Assembly: GCA_017883385.1 (NCBI GenBank)
Contig: JADGNQ010000007.1
Location: 1 to 64,000, forward strand
DNA: 64,000 nucleotides
Source: Candidatus Sulfotelmatobacter sp.
GTDB lineage: Bacteria; Acidobacteriota; Terriglobia; Terriglobales; Acidobacteriaceae
Direction of reading: 5' to 3'
Both the position numbers and the translations under genes were made by a program. The notes beneath the pieces were generated by a model that did no database searches, was not told where the DNA came from, and worked only from the letters and a program-made list of their open reading frames with translations. Shown one piece after another: positions 8,921 to 18,068 of this stretch (position 1 is the first letter of the stretch; the number at the start of each line of letters is the position of its first letter).

Positions 8921-10039
8921 TTAGGGGACCTGCTTCTTGACTACTTGCTTCTCACGATCCAGCACCACTTGGTCAAAGGCGTGGGGTAGAGATTCGCAAC
9001 GGGAGTAGGGACCGGGCTTATAAGCGCGAGACTTGATTCCCGCTTGCGAGAGCTCTGAGATGGCCCAATCTTCACGATTGGTAACATCCCAGAATTCAAC
9101 CGCATCATCAGCTTCGAAGTCAGGCTTGACCATTTCATCAGGGTGGAAATGCCATTCGCAGATAACGTCAGTACGATCCACGGCACGCGGCCAGAGCGTG
9201 TGGGTCATCATGTAATCCGGATGCAGGCTGAGCAGAAGGTTAGGAAAAATCGCGTAGTAATAAACTCTGTCGCGTTCTTCTGCGTTGAGTCCGGGAAGGT
9301 AGTTGCGCCGCAGCTTGCCATCCTTGCTCATAGTCCTCGCGCCACCCTGAAACTCCATTGAACCGCCGATGTATCCGCGATGAGGACGGTCGTTCTCTCC
9401 GGAGAGGTAATCGGTAATGGCACTGAGCGCCGGATGAAGAATGGGACAGTGCAGGCACTCGTTGTAGTTCACCATGATCAGCTTCCAATTAGCTTTCACC
9501 GCATACTCAATGCGCCGATGGGTGCGTAGATCAGCCATTTTCCAATTCTGGAATTTCTGAGTCAGATCCTCTAGCTGACTGGCCAGCGGGGCGGGCTCCG
9601 AGCCAAGATTGATAAAGATGTGTCCGTCCCAGACGTCGGTATGCACGCGATTGAGGGGATAGTCTTCGCGGCAGAAGCCGTCATGTACGTGGGGGGCGCC
9701 GATGAGACTTCCATCGAGTCCGTAGGTCCAACCGTGATAGCCGCACTGGATCCGTCCGGGGAAATGCCCTTCGGCGCTGGCACAGATCCGGGTGCCGCGA
9801 TGCCGGCAGACGTTGAAGAACGCGCGCAATGAGTCACTGCCATCACGAGTAACGATGATGCTTTCACCCGCAACCTCTCGCAAAAAAAAGTCGCCCGGTT
9901 TCGGGACTTGATCTGCGCGCCCGGCGCAAATCCAGGTCTGGCAGTAGAAGCGTTCGACTTCGTCGCGGAAGAGATCAGGATTCGTGTAGTAGCGGGCCGG
10001 TAGGGTTGTCGCAACGGATTGGGCGTTAGAACTCGACAC
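8921..10039 (-). CDS. Rieske non-haem iron oxygenase, alpha subunit
   Basis: A 372-residue aromatic-ring-hydroxylating-type oxygenase. The Rieske [2Fe-2S] ligands are Cys78/His80 (FNVCRHRG) and Cys99/His102 (CGYHGW). The mononuclear iron ligands are His197 and His202 (NECLHCPILHP) and probably Asp318 (FWDVTNRED). The inter-subunit bridging residue before the first iron histidine is Glu194. Glu is the residue used in carnitine/glycine-betaine-type monooxygenases (CntA/YeaW, GbcA), where ring-hydroxylating dioxygenases use Asp, so a quaternary-amine substrate is an inference. No reductase or ferredoxin gene lies next to it, so electrons must come from elsewhere. Confidence 0.85.
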   Translation of the reverse strand: MSSSNAQSVATTLPARYYTNPDLFRDEVERFYCQTWICAGRADQVPKPGDFFLREVAGESIIVTRDGSDSLRAFFNVCRHRGTRICASAEGHFPGRIQCGYHGWTYGLDGSLIGAPHVHDGFCREDYPLNRVHTDVWDGHIFINLGSEPAPLASQLEDLTQKFQNWKMADLRTHRRIEYAVKANWKLIMVNYNECLHCPILHPALSAITDYLSGENDRPHRGYIGGSMEFQGGARTMSKDGKLRRNYLPGLNAEERDRVYYYAIFPNLLLSLHPDYMMTHTLWPRAVDRTDVICEWHFHPDEMVKPDFEADDAVEFWDVTNREDWAISELSQAGIKSRAYKPGPYSRCESLPHAFDQVVLDREKQVVKKQVP

Positions 10040-10196
10040 TCAGCACCTGGGATGCAATCCGGCAGCAGTTGGCATTCAATTCACTGGGATCGCAGCGTAA
10101 GGATTTTACACAACTTCCGGTCGAGCACGAGGAAATGGCGGCGGAAGTGGGCAAGGCTTGCCGCCACATCCCGCCCCCTGTTAGTCTCAACGCCCG

Positions 10197-11966
10197 ATGA
10201 AACTCTGGGTCTTGGTTCTGATTCTTGCGAGTTCCGTTTTCATGGGTAGTCAGGACGCCCCGACGTCCAAGACACATTCTGTTCTGGAGAAGAACGTCCC
10301 CGTGCCCATGCGTGACGGTGTGGTTCTTCGCGCCGACGTAATGCGACCACCCGAGGCCGACAAATTCCCCGTCCTCGTGTATCGGACGCCCTACGGGAAG
10401 GACACCGCGCAGCTGCAGTACACAACTTTCAAGCATGCCGTGGAGCGGGGCTATGCCGTCGTAATCCAAGACGTTCGTGGACGGCACCACTCGGATGGAG
10501 ATTTTCGTCCCTACGAAAATGAAGGGCTAGACGGCTACGACACGATCGAGTGGGCCGCGGCCCAGACCTGGTCGAATGGCGATGTGGGAACCTTCGGCCT
10601 ATCGTATCCCGGTGCAGTCCAATGGCTCGCCGCGGTTCAGAACCCTCCTCACTTGAAGGCCATGGTTCCGGCCATGACATTCTCGACGCCGCAGAATTTC
10701 TTCTACGCGGGCGGAACGTGGGACATGTCATGGATCGAGTGGATCTGGGACGACATTGCATGGGATACCCGCGCGAAAAAGAATCTGCCCGGCCCGCGCA
10801 CTTACCGAGAAGCCCTCGCTGCCTGGAATGAAGAAGGGCCGAAGATGTTAAATACCTTGCCCCTGCTGGACGTGAAGCCTTTGCAGCAAGCCGCCCCGTA
10901 TTATTTCGACTGGTTACAACATCCGCCGGAGGATCCGTGGTGGAACTGGAGCGAACTGCGAGACAAGTACTCTCACACGCGCGCAGCTATTCTTAACCTT
11001 TCGGCGTGGTACGACGACAACTATGGCCCGGAAGGCGCGACTACGAACTTTGCCGGCCTGCTCCTAGCCAGGAAGGCCGAGAAGGACCCTCGCACTCACC
11101 TGCTGCTTGGACCGTGGGTTCATGGCGTGGACAGTACCGCAAAAACGCGATCTGGAGAGCGTGAGCTTGGCCCGACCGCAGCGATCGACTATGACGAGGT
11201 AGTCCTGCGCTGGATGGATCACTACTTGAAGGGCATGGACAACGGCGTCGATCGCGAAAAGCCGGTGCGTTACTTCGTAATGGGGCGCAACCAGTGGCGG
11301 GACGGTGATCAGTGGCCACCGACAGCGAGAGAAACATCGGCTTTCCTCGCCCCCGCGAGCGACGGTTCAAGTGCAGGTCGACTGCAATCCTCGCCGTTCG
11401 ACAAGCAGGACAGCTTCAGCGAATTCGTTTCCGATCCGTCCAATCCCGTCGTGAATATGTACGACTCTTCCGGCGCCCATGATTATCGCAAGCTGGCTAG
11501 TCGCGCCGACGTTCTGACCTTCGATTCTGCTCTGCTGCAGGAAGATACCGAAATAACGGGGCCGATCACAGCCCGCATCTTTGTTTCCTGCGACTGCCGC
11601 GATTTCGATCTTTGGACTCGTCTTCTGGACGTCTCGCCGGATGGAACGGCGATCAATCTGATGAGTCCAGGGCTGGATGTCCTGCGCGCAAGCTATCGCG
11701 ACTTCAGCCGGGGCCGGCAGTTGTTGTCACCAGGAACAATCTACGAACTGAAATTGGAGAACCTGATTACCAGCAACGTGTTTCTGCAGGGACACCGGAT
11801 CCGCCTGCAAATCTCCGCAAGCTTCACCCCGAACTTCTCTCGTAACCTCCAGAGTGGAAAATCGGAGGTGAACAGTGTCGAGATGAAAAGGGCGCACATT
11901 CGCGTATTTCACGATGCAAAGCACCTCTCGCAGGTAGTGCTGCCCATTATCCCAGTCGTCAGATAA
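10197..11966 (+). CDS. Secreted CocE/NonD-family hydrolase (S15-like)
   Basis: A 589-residue protein with an N-terminal signal segment (about residues 1-18) and an alpha/beta-hydrolase domain with the nucleophile Ser136 in GLSYPG. A C-terminal jelly-roll domain (about 420-580, DTEITGPITARIFVS, FLQGHRIRLQISAS) is typical of Xaa-Pro dipeptidyl-peptidases and cocaine-esterase-like acylases. The family cleaves esters, amides or Xaa-Pro dipeptides, and the real substrate cannot be read from sequence. A paralogue lies at 41852-43741. It is transcribed divergently from the Rieske gene and is followed by a promoter for the next gene. Confidence 0.85.
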   Translation: MKLWVLVLILASSVFMGSQDAPTSKTHSVLEKNVPVPMRDGVVLRADVMRPPEADKFPVLVYRTPYGKDTAQLQYTTFKHAVERGYAVVIQDVRGRHHSDGDFRPYENEGLDGYDTIEWAAAQTWSNGDVGTFGLSYPGAVQWLAAVQNPPHLKAMVPAMTFSTPQNFFYAGGTWDMSWIEWIWDDIAWDTRAKKNLPGPRTYREALAAWNEEGPKMLNTLPLLDVKPLQQAAPYYFDWLQHPPEDPWWNWSELRDKYSHTRAAILNLSAWYDDNYGPEGATTNFAGLLLARKAEKDPRTHLLLGPWVHGVDSTAKTRSGERELGPTAAIDYDEVVLRWMDHYLKGMDNGVDREKPVRYFVMGRNQWRDGDQWPPTARETSAFLAPASDGSSAGRLQSSPFDKQDSFSEFVSDPSNPVVNMYDSSGAHDYRKLASRADVLTFDSALLQEDTEITGPITARIFVSCDCRDFDLWTRLLDVSPDGTAINLMSPGLDVLRASYRDFSRGRQLLSPGTIYELKLENLITSNVFLQGHRIRLQISASFTPNFSRNLQSGKSEVNSVEMKRAHIRVFHDAKHLSQVVLPIIPVVR

Positions 11967-11967
11967 A

Positions 11968-11995
11968 TTGTTGATTCGGTTCGGGACGGTATAAT
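11968..11995 (+). promoter_or_regulatory. Sigma-70-type promoter upstream of the TolB/CehA gene
   Basis: TTGTTG at 11968-11973 and a consensus TATAAT at 11990-11995 are separated by 16 bases. Transcription would start near 12002, leaving a short leader before GGAGGGG and the TTG start at 12026. Confidence 0.6.
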
Positions 11996-12025
11996 CGGTC
12001 CTGTTTCCTGAGTTGTGGAGGGGCC

Positions 12026-14557
12026 TTGTTCCCATCCCGAATGATTCGGCTTTTCATCTTTGCTTTCCTGTTGTGCGCGAATTGCGTGGCGCAGCGTGAG
12101 CCGGTGCTCAAGCAGATTGACCTCCCGCACGCTTATTACTATCGTGAAATGTACCTGCCTCAGCTCACTACGGGACCAAGTGCGGCTGCCTGGTCTCCGG
12201 ATTCCCGGACGCTGATTTACTCCATGGCCGGCTCGCTGTGGCGGCAGGATGTAAACAGCACGATCGCCGAGCAACTGACTGCAGGTCCGGGCTATGACTA
12301 TCAGCCGGACTGGTCGGCGGATGGACGTTGGGTTGTTTTTTCGCGCTACAACCACGATGCCATGGAGCTATGGTTGCTCGACTTACACGATGGGCGGACG
12401 CGACAACTCACGTCCGGCAGCGCGGTTAATCTCGAGCCGCGGTTCTCACCTGACCGTAAGCGGCTGGCGTTTGTTTCAACTTCCTTCAAAGGTCACCTCC
12501 ACATCTTTAGCGGAAGATTCGAGGATGGCGAACTGAGCGACGTCCAGCAACTCACTCCCGAAAACGTCAGTTCACTTCCTCGCTATTACTACAGCAACGT
12601 CGACCATGAGATCAGCCCGGTCTGGTCGCTTGATGGGTCAGAGATCTTCTTCATTTCGAATCGAGGGCACATTCACGGTACTGGCGGCTTCTGGCGGATG
12701 AAGGCGGAACCCGGCGCGACCGCCCATGAAATCCACTATGAGGAGACAACCTGGAAAGCCCGCCCTGACCTTTCGCCAGATGGCAAGCGCATAGTGTACG
12801 CGTCATATTTGGGACGGTCGTGGCACCAGCTTTGGGTGATGCCGGAGGCGGGTGGCGATGCATTTCCGATTTCGTATGGAGATTACGACAATATCAATCC
12901 GCGATGGTCTCCCGACGGCTCAAAGATTGCGTTTATTTCGAACCACACCGGCAATACGTCGTTGTGGATACAGACGATTCCCGGCGGTGCGCAGGACGAG
13001 GTTGTCGCTCGCGAGCGAAAGTACTTGAAGCCAATGGGGAAATTGCTTCTGCGAGTTACCGACCACGGCGGGAAGGCGGTCGCAGCGCGAGTCTTCGTTA
13101 CGGCGGAAGACGGTCGGGCGTATGCACCGGATGATGCGTGGATGGAAGCGGACGACAGTTTTGACCGCAAGGAGCGTCCGTTTGAGGCGCACTACTTCAT
13201 CACCAAGGGAATCTCTGAGGTTCCGGTTCCAGCTGGAAAAGTGCAAGTGGGCGTCATGCGCGGCTTCGAATACCGGTTCGAAGAACTAAGCTCAGAGGTT
13301 CTAGCGGGTAAGACTTCGGAAGCTACGGTTTCGCTTCGACAGATCGAGTGGAAGAGTCCCGACACGCGGTGGGTCAGTGGGGATGCTCATGTCCACATGA
13401 ACTATGCGGGCACGTATCGGAATACACCATCGCATCTGATTGAACAGGCCGCCGCCGAGAATCTGTCGATCATTGAAAATCTGGTCGTCAATAAAGAACA
13501 GCGCTTCCCGGATATCGCGTACTTTTCGCCGAAGCTTGATCCGGCTTCCGACGAAGATCGCTTGCTGCAACACGCGCAGGAATTTCACACCAGCTACTGG
13601 GGACACCTCGGGCTTCTGAACTTGACGCGGAATCTGATCTTGCCGGGATATACCGGGTACCCAAACACGGAAGCGGCGAGTCTATTTCCGGCAAATGTTA
13701 ACGTGGCTGACCTGGCACACGAACAAGGAGCGCTGGTGGGGTATGTTCATCCGCTGGAAAGCGTACCGAATCCGGCGAAAGACGCGGTCACGTTAGAACT
13801 GCCAGCTGATGTGGCACTTGGGAAAGTGGATTACATCGAGGTTGTCGGCTTTTCGGACCATAAATCCACGGCAGAGGTTTGGTACAAGTTGCTGAACTGC
13901 GGTTTCCGGCTGCCGACCGCTGCCGGAACAGATTTCATGGGGAACTACGCCTCGTTGCGAGGTCCGATCGGGTTGAACCGCGTTTATGCGGAAGTTCCCG
14001 CTGGACCATTGAAGCTTGAGCCATGGCTCAAGTCCATCAAAGCAGGGCGGACCTTCGCGACGAATGGGCCGTTGCTGCGCTTTGAGCTCGGACGCGAGAC
14101 GCCGGGGGGAGAGGTCCATCTCGACAAGAAGCAGGATGTCTTTTTTAAGGCGGCTCTGGCGTCCATTGTTCCAGTGGATTATCTGCAGATCGTCTGCAAC
14201 GGGAAGGTGGCACGCGAACTCGAGCTCAGTGCAAATCACACGAGTGCTTACGTCGAAGGCAAGTTGCCAGTTGAAAGCAGTGGCTGGTGCCTTCTGCGCG
14301 CATTCAGTGACAAAGCCGAGTACCCGATTTTGGATCTGTACCCATACGCGACGACCAGTCCAGTTTACGTGGACATAGCTGGCTCTCCGCTGCGCAATAC
14401 GGAGGATGCAGCGTATTTCGTGGCATGGATGGGAAGGCTGATCACGGCGGCGCAGAGCAGCAAGGCGTGGAATACCGAAACTGAGCAGCAGGCGGTGCTG
14501 TCGATCTTTCAAAAGGCCCGACAGAAATACGAGAATATTGCGAAGCTAGGGCCGTAG
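12026..14557 (+). CDS. Secreted TolB-propeller plus CehA/McbA-type metallohydrolase
   Basis: An 843-residue protein. GGAGGGG at 12017-12023 favours the TTG start at 12026, and an ATG at 12041 gives the same signal peptide (IRLFIFAFLLCANCVAQ). Residues ~40-330 hold PD40/TolB-type beta-propeller blades (AWSPDSRTLIYS, DWSADGRWVVFSR, RWSPDGSKIAFIS). After a linker, residues ~440-720 form a PHP/CehA-McbA-like domain beginning WVSGDAHVHMN, whose Asp-x-His-x-His is the usual metal-binding start, with later HPLESVPN and AAGTDFMGNY. The family includes carbaryl and phosphoester hydrolases, and the substrate here is unknown. The propeller is probably a binding scaffold in the periplasm. Confidence 0.8.
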   Translation: MFPSRMIRLFIFAFLLCANCVAQREPVLKQIDLPHAYYYREMYLPQLTTGPSAAAWSPDSRTLIYSMAGSLWRQDVNSTIAEQLTAGPGYDYQPDWSADGRWVVFSRYNHDAMELWLLDLHDGRTRQLTSGSAVNLEPRFSPDRKRLAFVSTSFKGHLHIFSGRFEDGELSDVQQLTPENVSSLPRYYYSNVDHEISPVWSLDGSEIFFISNRGHIHGTGGFWRMKAEPGATAHEIHYEETTWKARPDLSPDGKRIVYASYLGRSWHQLWVMPEAGGDAFPISYGDYDNINPRWSPDGSKIAFISNHTGNTSLWIQTIPGGAQDEVVARERKYLKPMGKLLLRVTDHGGKAVAARVFVTAEDGRAYAPDDAWMEADDSFDRKERPFEAHYFITKGISEVPVPAGKVQVGVMRGFEYRFEELSSEVLAGKTSEATVSLRQIEWKSPDTRWVSGDAHVHMNYAGTYRNTPSHLIEQAAAENLSIIENLVVNKEQRFPDIAYFSPKLDPASDEDRLLQHAQEFHTSYWGHLGLLNLTRNLILPGYTGYPNTEAASLFPANVNVADLAHEQGALVGYVHPLESVPNPAKDAVTLELPADVALGKVDYIEVVGFSDHKSTAEVWYKLLNCGFRLPTAAGTDFMGNYASLRGPIGLNRVYAEVPAGPLKLEPWLKSIKAGRTFATNGPLLRFELGRETPGGEVHLDKKQDVFFKAALASIVPVDYLQIVCNGKVARELELSANHTSAYVEGKLPVESSGWCLLRAFSDKAEYPILDLYPYATTSPVYVDIAGSPLRNTEDAAYFVAWMGRLITAAQSSKAWNTETEQQAVLSIFQKARQKYENIAKLGP

Positions 14558-14908
14558 GGACCGTTAGGCCCGCTAGACCCAGTCCGCAAGATTCGCCAAC
14601 AACATTCCTACAAAGTGGGTCAACCAGAAGTCGTGACACACGGCGGACTCCCGCCGATCAGGGCCATAAGTCGCCTTCGAGGACATCTACCGAACCAGGT
14701 CAAGTGCAATAGAGCACCGAGGGGCGATCTCCTCGAAGCCCGTTTCTGGATCGTTTCCGGTTGGCCGACAATTCGCTGGAACTTGCCCGACCGGGAGCTA
14801 CCTTTTTATCCCTCCGGTCATTCCTCTTCAGGCAAGTTCTCTCATGCCAGCCAGTTCGACCGAAGTCTGAACAATTGCGACGGAAATCATGGCCCACAAA
14901 ATTAAACC
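14558..14908. other. Gene-free stretch with repeat copy 3
   Basis: About 350 bases without a believable gene. It holds the third dispersed repeat (14615-14750) and ends at the promoter of the GntR-family gene. Short open frames here have no recognisable protein content. Confidence 0.6.
14615..14750. repeat. Dispersed imperfect palindromic repeat, copy 3
   Basis: Begins gtgggtcaaccagaagtc, carries gggccataagtcgccttcg in the middle (compare gggccaaaagtcgc in copy 4), and ends with a 25-base block at 14726-14750 identical to 4431-4455. The segment cgccttcgaggacatc is an imperfect inverted partner of the end block. Confidence 0.7.
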
Positions 14909-14943
14909 TTGACTGCCAAAACGATCTGTGTATACTCAGTATA
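14909..14943 (+). promoter_or_regulatory. Promoter with overlapping palindrome, YtrA-type regulator
   Basis: TTGACT (14909-14914) and TATACT (14931-14936) are spaced by 16 bases, close to the sigma-70 consensus. The -10 box is embedded in the palindrome tatac-tca-gtata (14931-14943). GntR/YtrA regulators bind short palindromes of this kind, so autorepression of the regulator-ABC operon is likely. The expected transcription start is only about 6 bases before the ATG at 14949, giving a nearly leaderless mRNA. Confidence 0.7.
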
Positions 14944-14948
14944 GAGAC

Positions 14949-15341
14949 ATGCACAGCGACCTCGTAATCTCCCAGACTGATGGCCGTCCGATGTATCTGC
15001 AGATCATGGAGCAAATCAGGCAAAGGATCGCCGTGGGGGATTGGGAGCAGGGGAAGGAAATTCCCTCGATTCGCCAGCTTGCTGTATCGCTTCGGGTCAG
15101 CGTGATCACGGTGAAACGTGCCTACATGGAACTGGAGCGCGACGGCATTATTGTGACCCAACAGGGAAAAGGGTCGATAGTTGCGTCCGATCCCAAGCTG
15201 GGCGCCAAGCTTTACGATCAGGAACTAGATAAGCACATCGACCGAGTTGCCCAACTGGGGGAACTACTGGGCCTCACGCCTAAAGAACTTGCCTCGCGAG
15301 TGCGAGAAGCCTCAGACCGGCTGACGAAGGAGTACTCATGA
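14949..15341 (+). CDS. GntR-family (YtrA subfamily) transcriptional regulator
   Basis: A 130-residue regulator. The N-terminal winged helix (GRPMYLQIMEQIRQRI, PSIRQLAVSLRVS, TVKRAYMELERDGI, GKGSIVA) is followed by a short C-terminal helical region rather than a large effector domain, which is the mark of the YtrA subfamily. These proteins usually repress adjacent ABC exporter genes involved in response to cell-envelope-active compounds. The start at 14949 keeps the whole wing and lies just after the promoter. No Shine-Dalgarno sequence fits, in line with a leaderless or very short leader. Its stop overlaps the start of the ABC ATPase gene (ATGA). Confidence 0.88.
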   Translation: MHSDLVISQTDGRPMYLQIMEQIRQRIAVGDWEQGKEIPSIRQLAVSLRVSVITVKRAYMELERDGIIVTQQGKGSIVASDPKLGAKLYDQELDKHIDRVAQLGELLGLTPKELASRVREASDRLTKEYS

Positions 15342-16234
15342 ATGACGTCTCCGTCCATTTCGAAGGAGTGAGCAAGATCTATCCTCACTTTACTCTCGAC
15401 GACCTTAGCCTGGAGTTGCCCACGGGCACCATCATGGGCCTCATTGGGGCGAACGGCGCCGGCAAGTCCACGACGATCCGCATTCTGATGGGACTGGTTC
15501 ATCAGGATCGGGGTCTAGTGCATGTGTTGGGCCGAGAGATGCCACGAGAACAGGCGGCAGCCAAACTAGATATTGGATTCGTATCGGAAGACATGCGTCT
15601 GTATGGATCGGCGACGCTGGCCTGGCACATGAACTTTGTTCGGTCGATCTACCCGCAGTGGGATCAGCCCTATGCCGAAACGCTGTTGCGGCGCTTTGAC
15701 CTCAAGCCCCGGCAAAAGATCAAAGGTCTGTCTCATGGACAGCGGGTCAAGGCTGCATTATTGCTGGCCCTGGCACGGCGCCCGCGCCTGTTGGTACTGG
15801 ATGAACCAACCACCGGACTCGATCCCGTGGCGCGTCAAGAGGTGCTGGGAGAACTGATGGCGGTGCTTGCGGACGAGGACCGAACGATTCTTTTCTCGTC
15901 GCACAACACTCTCGACGTGGAGCAGATTTCCGATCAAATCACGTTCATCGATCGTGGACGAATCATCGCCTCCGACAATAAAGAGGTATTTCTGGACCGC
16001 TGGCGCCGCTTGCGGCTCGTGCTTTCGCCGGAGGCAGACTTGCCTAGTCTTCCGGGAGTCGTTGAGATCGGCGGAAGCGGACGGCTTCCGGTACTGGTCA
16101 CCAACCGTTTCGATCCTGCGATGGTATCGGCCTGCAATGACGCGGGTGCCACCGTTCAAGCCGTAGACCCAATGACGCTGGAAGAAATCTTTGTCGTCAA
16201 TGTGCACAGCAGAAGGGAAAAACAAACCGTATGA
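15338..16234 (+). CDS. ABC transporter ATP-binding protein
   Basis: A 298-residue nucleotide-binding subunit. Walker A is GANGAGKST (about residues 35-43), the signature is LSHGQ (about 131-135), Walker B is LLVLDEPTTGLDP (about 150-162), and the switch His lies in FSSHN. The C-terminal ~70 residues are a regulatory-type extension found in exporters of the bacitracin/YtrB class. The gene overlaps the regulator upstream and the permease downstream by ATGA junctions, so all three are one translationally coupled operon. It likely powers export of an envelope-active compound or lipid. The substrate is not deducible. Confidence 0.9.
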   Translation: MNDVSVHFEGVSKIYPHFTLDDLSLELPTGTIMGLIGANGAGKSTTIRILMGLVHQDRGLVHVLGREMPREQAAAKLDIGFVSEDMRLYGSATLAWHMNFVRSIYPQWDQPYAETLLRRFDLKPRQKIKGLSHGQRVKAALLLALARRPRLLVLDEPTTGLDPVARQEVLGELMAVLADEDRTILFSSHNTLDVEQISDQITFIDRGRIIASDNKEVFLDRWRRLRLVLSPEADLPSLPGVVEIGGSGRLPVLVTNRFDPAMVSACNDAGATVQAVDPMTLEEIFVVNVHSRREKQTV

Positions 16235-16902
16235 ATTACGCGATGGTGAAGCGACTCATTTTGAAAGACTGGTACTTGCAACGTTGGGCGATTCTCGCCT
16301 CCCTCGCCGGGGTTGTGGCAACTCTTGGCATCATCGCAACGGGAGGGAAAGTCGCGTTCCTTCTCGGCCTTATCCTGCTCATCACGGTGATCATCGCCAT
16401 CGGGGCGCAGATGGCTGTGTCTACAATCGTGACGGAACGGAAGGAGCAGACGCTCCCGTTCGTTATGAGCCTGCCGATCTCCTACCGGGAATACACCGCC
16501 TCCAAGATTTGGGGCAACCTGCTGATTTTCCTAGTTCCCTGGCTGACGATGGTGCTGGGCAGCTTCGGACTGCTCCTGTTGTCGCCAAGTTCGCGTGGTT
16601 TGCTTCCCTATGCCGCCATTATGTCGACTGAAATACTGCTGAGCACTTGCCTCATTCTAGCGTTGGCTCTGATCACCGAGTCTCAGGGCTGGACCGTCGC
16701 CGCCATCATGGCAGGCAATCTAGCTGTGAACGGAATTGGGTATGTCGTCGCTCACATACCCGGCATCGCGAAGGGAATGTGGGGTTCGACTATTCAATGG
16801 AGCGGAGCGGCCTCGGCTGTGCTGTTGGCGGAATTCACCACAATTGCTTTGCTGCTGGGCCTTACCTTCTTCGTGCAGGCGAAGAAGAATGATTTTCTGT
16901 GA
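16231..16902 (+). CDS. ABC transporter permease, ABC-2 type
   Basis: A 223-residue membrane protein with about six hydrophobic spans (for example GKVAFLLGLILLITVIIAIG, NLLIFLVPWLTMVLGSFGLL, AVLLAEFTTIALLLGLTFFV). The cytoplasmic loop TERKEQTLPFVMSLP is typical of ABC-2 permeases. It is the membrane partner of the upstream ATPase, with a 4-base overlap. Both belong to the GntR-controlled operon that starts at 14909. Confidence 0.85.
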   Translation: MNYAMVKRLILKDWYLQRWAILASLAGVVATLGIIATGGKVAFLLGLILLITVIIAIGAQMAVSTIVTERKEQTLPFVMSLPISYREYTASKIWGNLLIFLVPWLTMVLGSFGLLLLSPSSRGLLPYAAIMSTEILLSTCLILALALITESQGWTVAAIMAGNLAVNGIGYVVAHIPGIAKGMWGSTIQWSGAASAVLLAEFTTIALLLGLTFFVQAKKNDFL

Positions 16903-17486
16903 AGAGCTGATGAGTAACGGACAAACCAGAAGTCATTTCGGGCCAAAAGTCGCATTGGGGGAAGTTTCACCAGATACCTTATGGGAAACGCGCTTCTAGT
17001 CTTCTACCTTCTCGTGGGTGATTCCAGCTCCGGGTGCTTACTCGGGCTGACCAGTCTCCTGGAGAAGGCGCGCTGGACCTCTTTCAGGATTCTCTTCAAT
17101 AGACCCAGCAGCCTGCGCGTGAGGTGTCGTTCTTCCTTGAGCCTCTCCGACCTGCTGAGACGAGTTTGACGAGTTTCACCAGGTTTGTGTTGTGCGTCCG
17201 TTGTAATGCCCAGCTTCCTGGTTCAGGGGTTTGGAACTCGGGGCGCAGCAGCGAACAGTAGGCCGCAGCGTGATTAGATTAGCAGCTTGGCGGTGGTGCT
17301 TACGCAGATTTTTCCGGGTCATCCTGCCAGTGCTCGGTCCCTCCGCCTGGCTTTAGCGATCAAGCGGACCCACGCTCTAGTTCGAGAAGACGCCGTGAGG
17401 ATCATCTCGAAGTTCGTCGATGTGATCTTATCAGTACACGAAGACGATTAAGAGTCGCTTCCGCCGCACTTTGTTAGAAACTGGGC
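16903..17486. other. Gene-free island scar with repeat copy 4
   Basis: About 580 bases without a supported gene between the ABC operon and the recombinase remnant. At 16917-16975 it carries a partial copy of the dispersed repeat (acaaaccagaagtc, then gggccaaaagtcgc), lacking the gatctcctcg end block. The rest gives only short frames without family resemblance. It probably represents decayed mobile-element DNA. Confidence 0.5.
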
Positions 17487-17996
17487 TTGCAGGATACCCA
17501 CCCCGCCTTTGTTGTACCTCCCAGACCTTGCCCCAACTTCGTCCGAGGCAAACTTGGAGAACCAAAGTCGGCCGCCTCGAAAAAGCCTGTCGTACTACAT
17601 CCGCTCGTCATCGGCTTGCTGAAGAACTGGCGGGAGACGACGACGGCGTATGCCGGGGACGAGGATTTCATCTCCGCCTCCGCCCGACTCAAAGGCAAAG
17701 CACCGCGCGTGCCGAACATGCTGGTGGAAGACCATCTCCGACCAGCGGCCAAGCAGGTGATCGAGATTCCAGATGGCCACCGTTTCGGCCTCCACAACCT
17801 CCGGCATGCGTTAACCTCGTTCCTGGTAGAGATCGGAATCGACTCCAAGACTATCCAGGACATGCTGCGTTGGGCAGACCCTTCAATCCTGCTCACGGTC
17901 TACGCGCACTCGCGCATGGACAAGCGCATGGAGGCTCAGGCGAGGATGATCGAAGCCATGGGTCTAAACGAGAAAACCGTTCGGCTCATCCAGTAA
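17487..17996 (+). pseudogene. Tyrosine recombinase (integrase), 5'-truncated
   Basis: About 170 residues of the catalytic domain remain. ASKKPVVLHP and LLKNWR match the region after the first catalytic Arg. HNLRHALTSFLVEIG has the His-x-x-Arg box, and ILLTVYAHSRMDKR contains the Tyr nucleophile. The N-terminal arm-binding and core-binding domains and the first catalytic Arg motif are absent, and an in-frame TAG at 17475 blocks extension. The only possible start is a TTG without a ribosome-binding site. It ends 72 bases from the 3' end of tRNA-Phe, the usual position of an integrase next to its attachment site, so this is the remnant of an island integrated at that tRNA. Confidence 0.8.
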
Positions 17997-18068
17997 GCGT
18001 GGGTGATCGACCGTGGGTGATTTTGCCAACTTCCAACCACGTGATTCTCAGTAAGTTCCTTGGAATGA

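Noticed and set aside
16907-16935. A hammerhead ribozyme core (ctgatgag)
   Set aside because: No cgaaac partner and no flanking stems were found.
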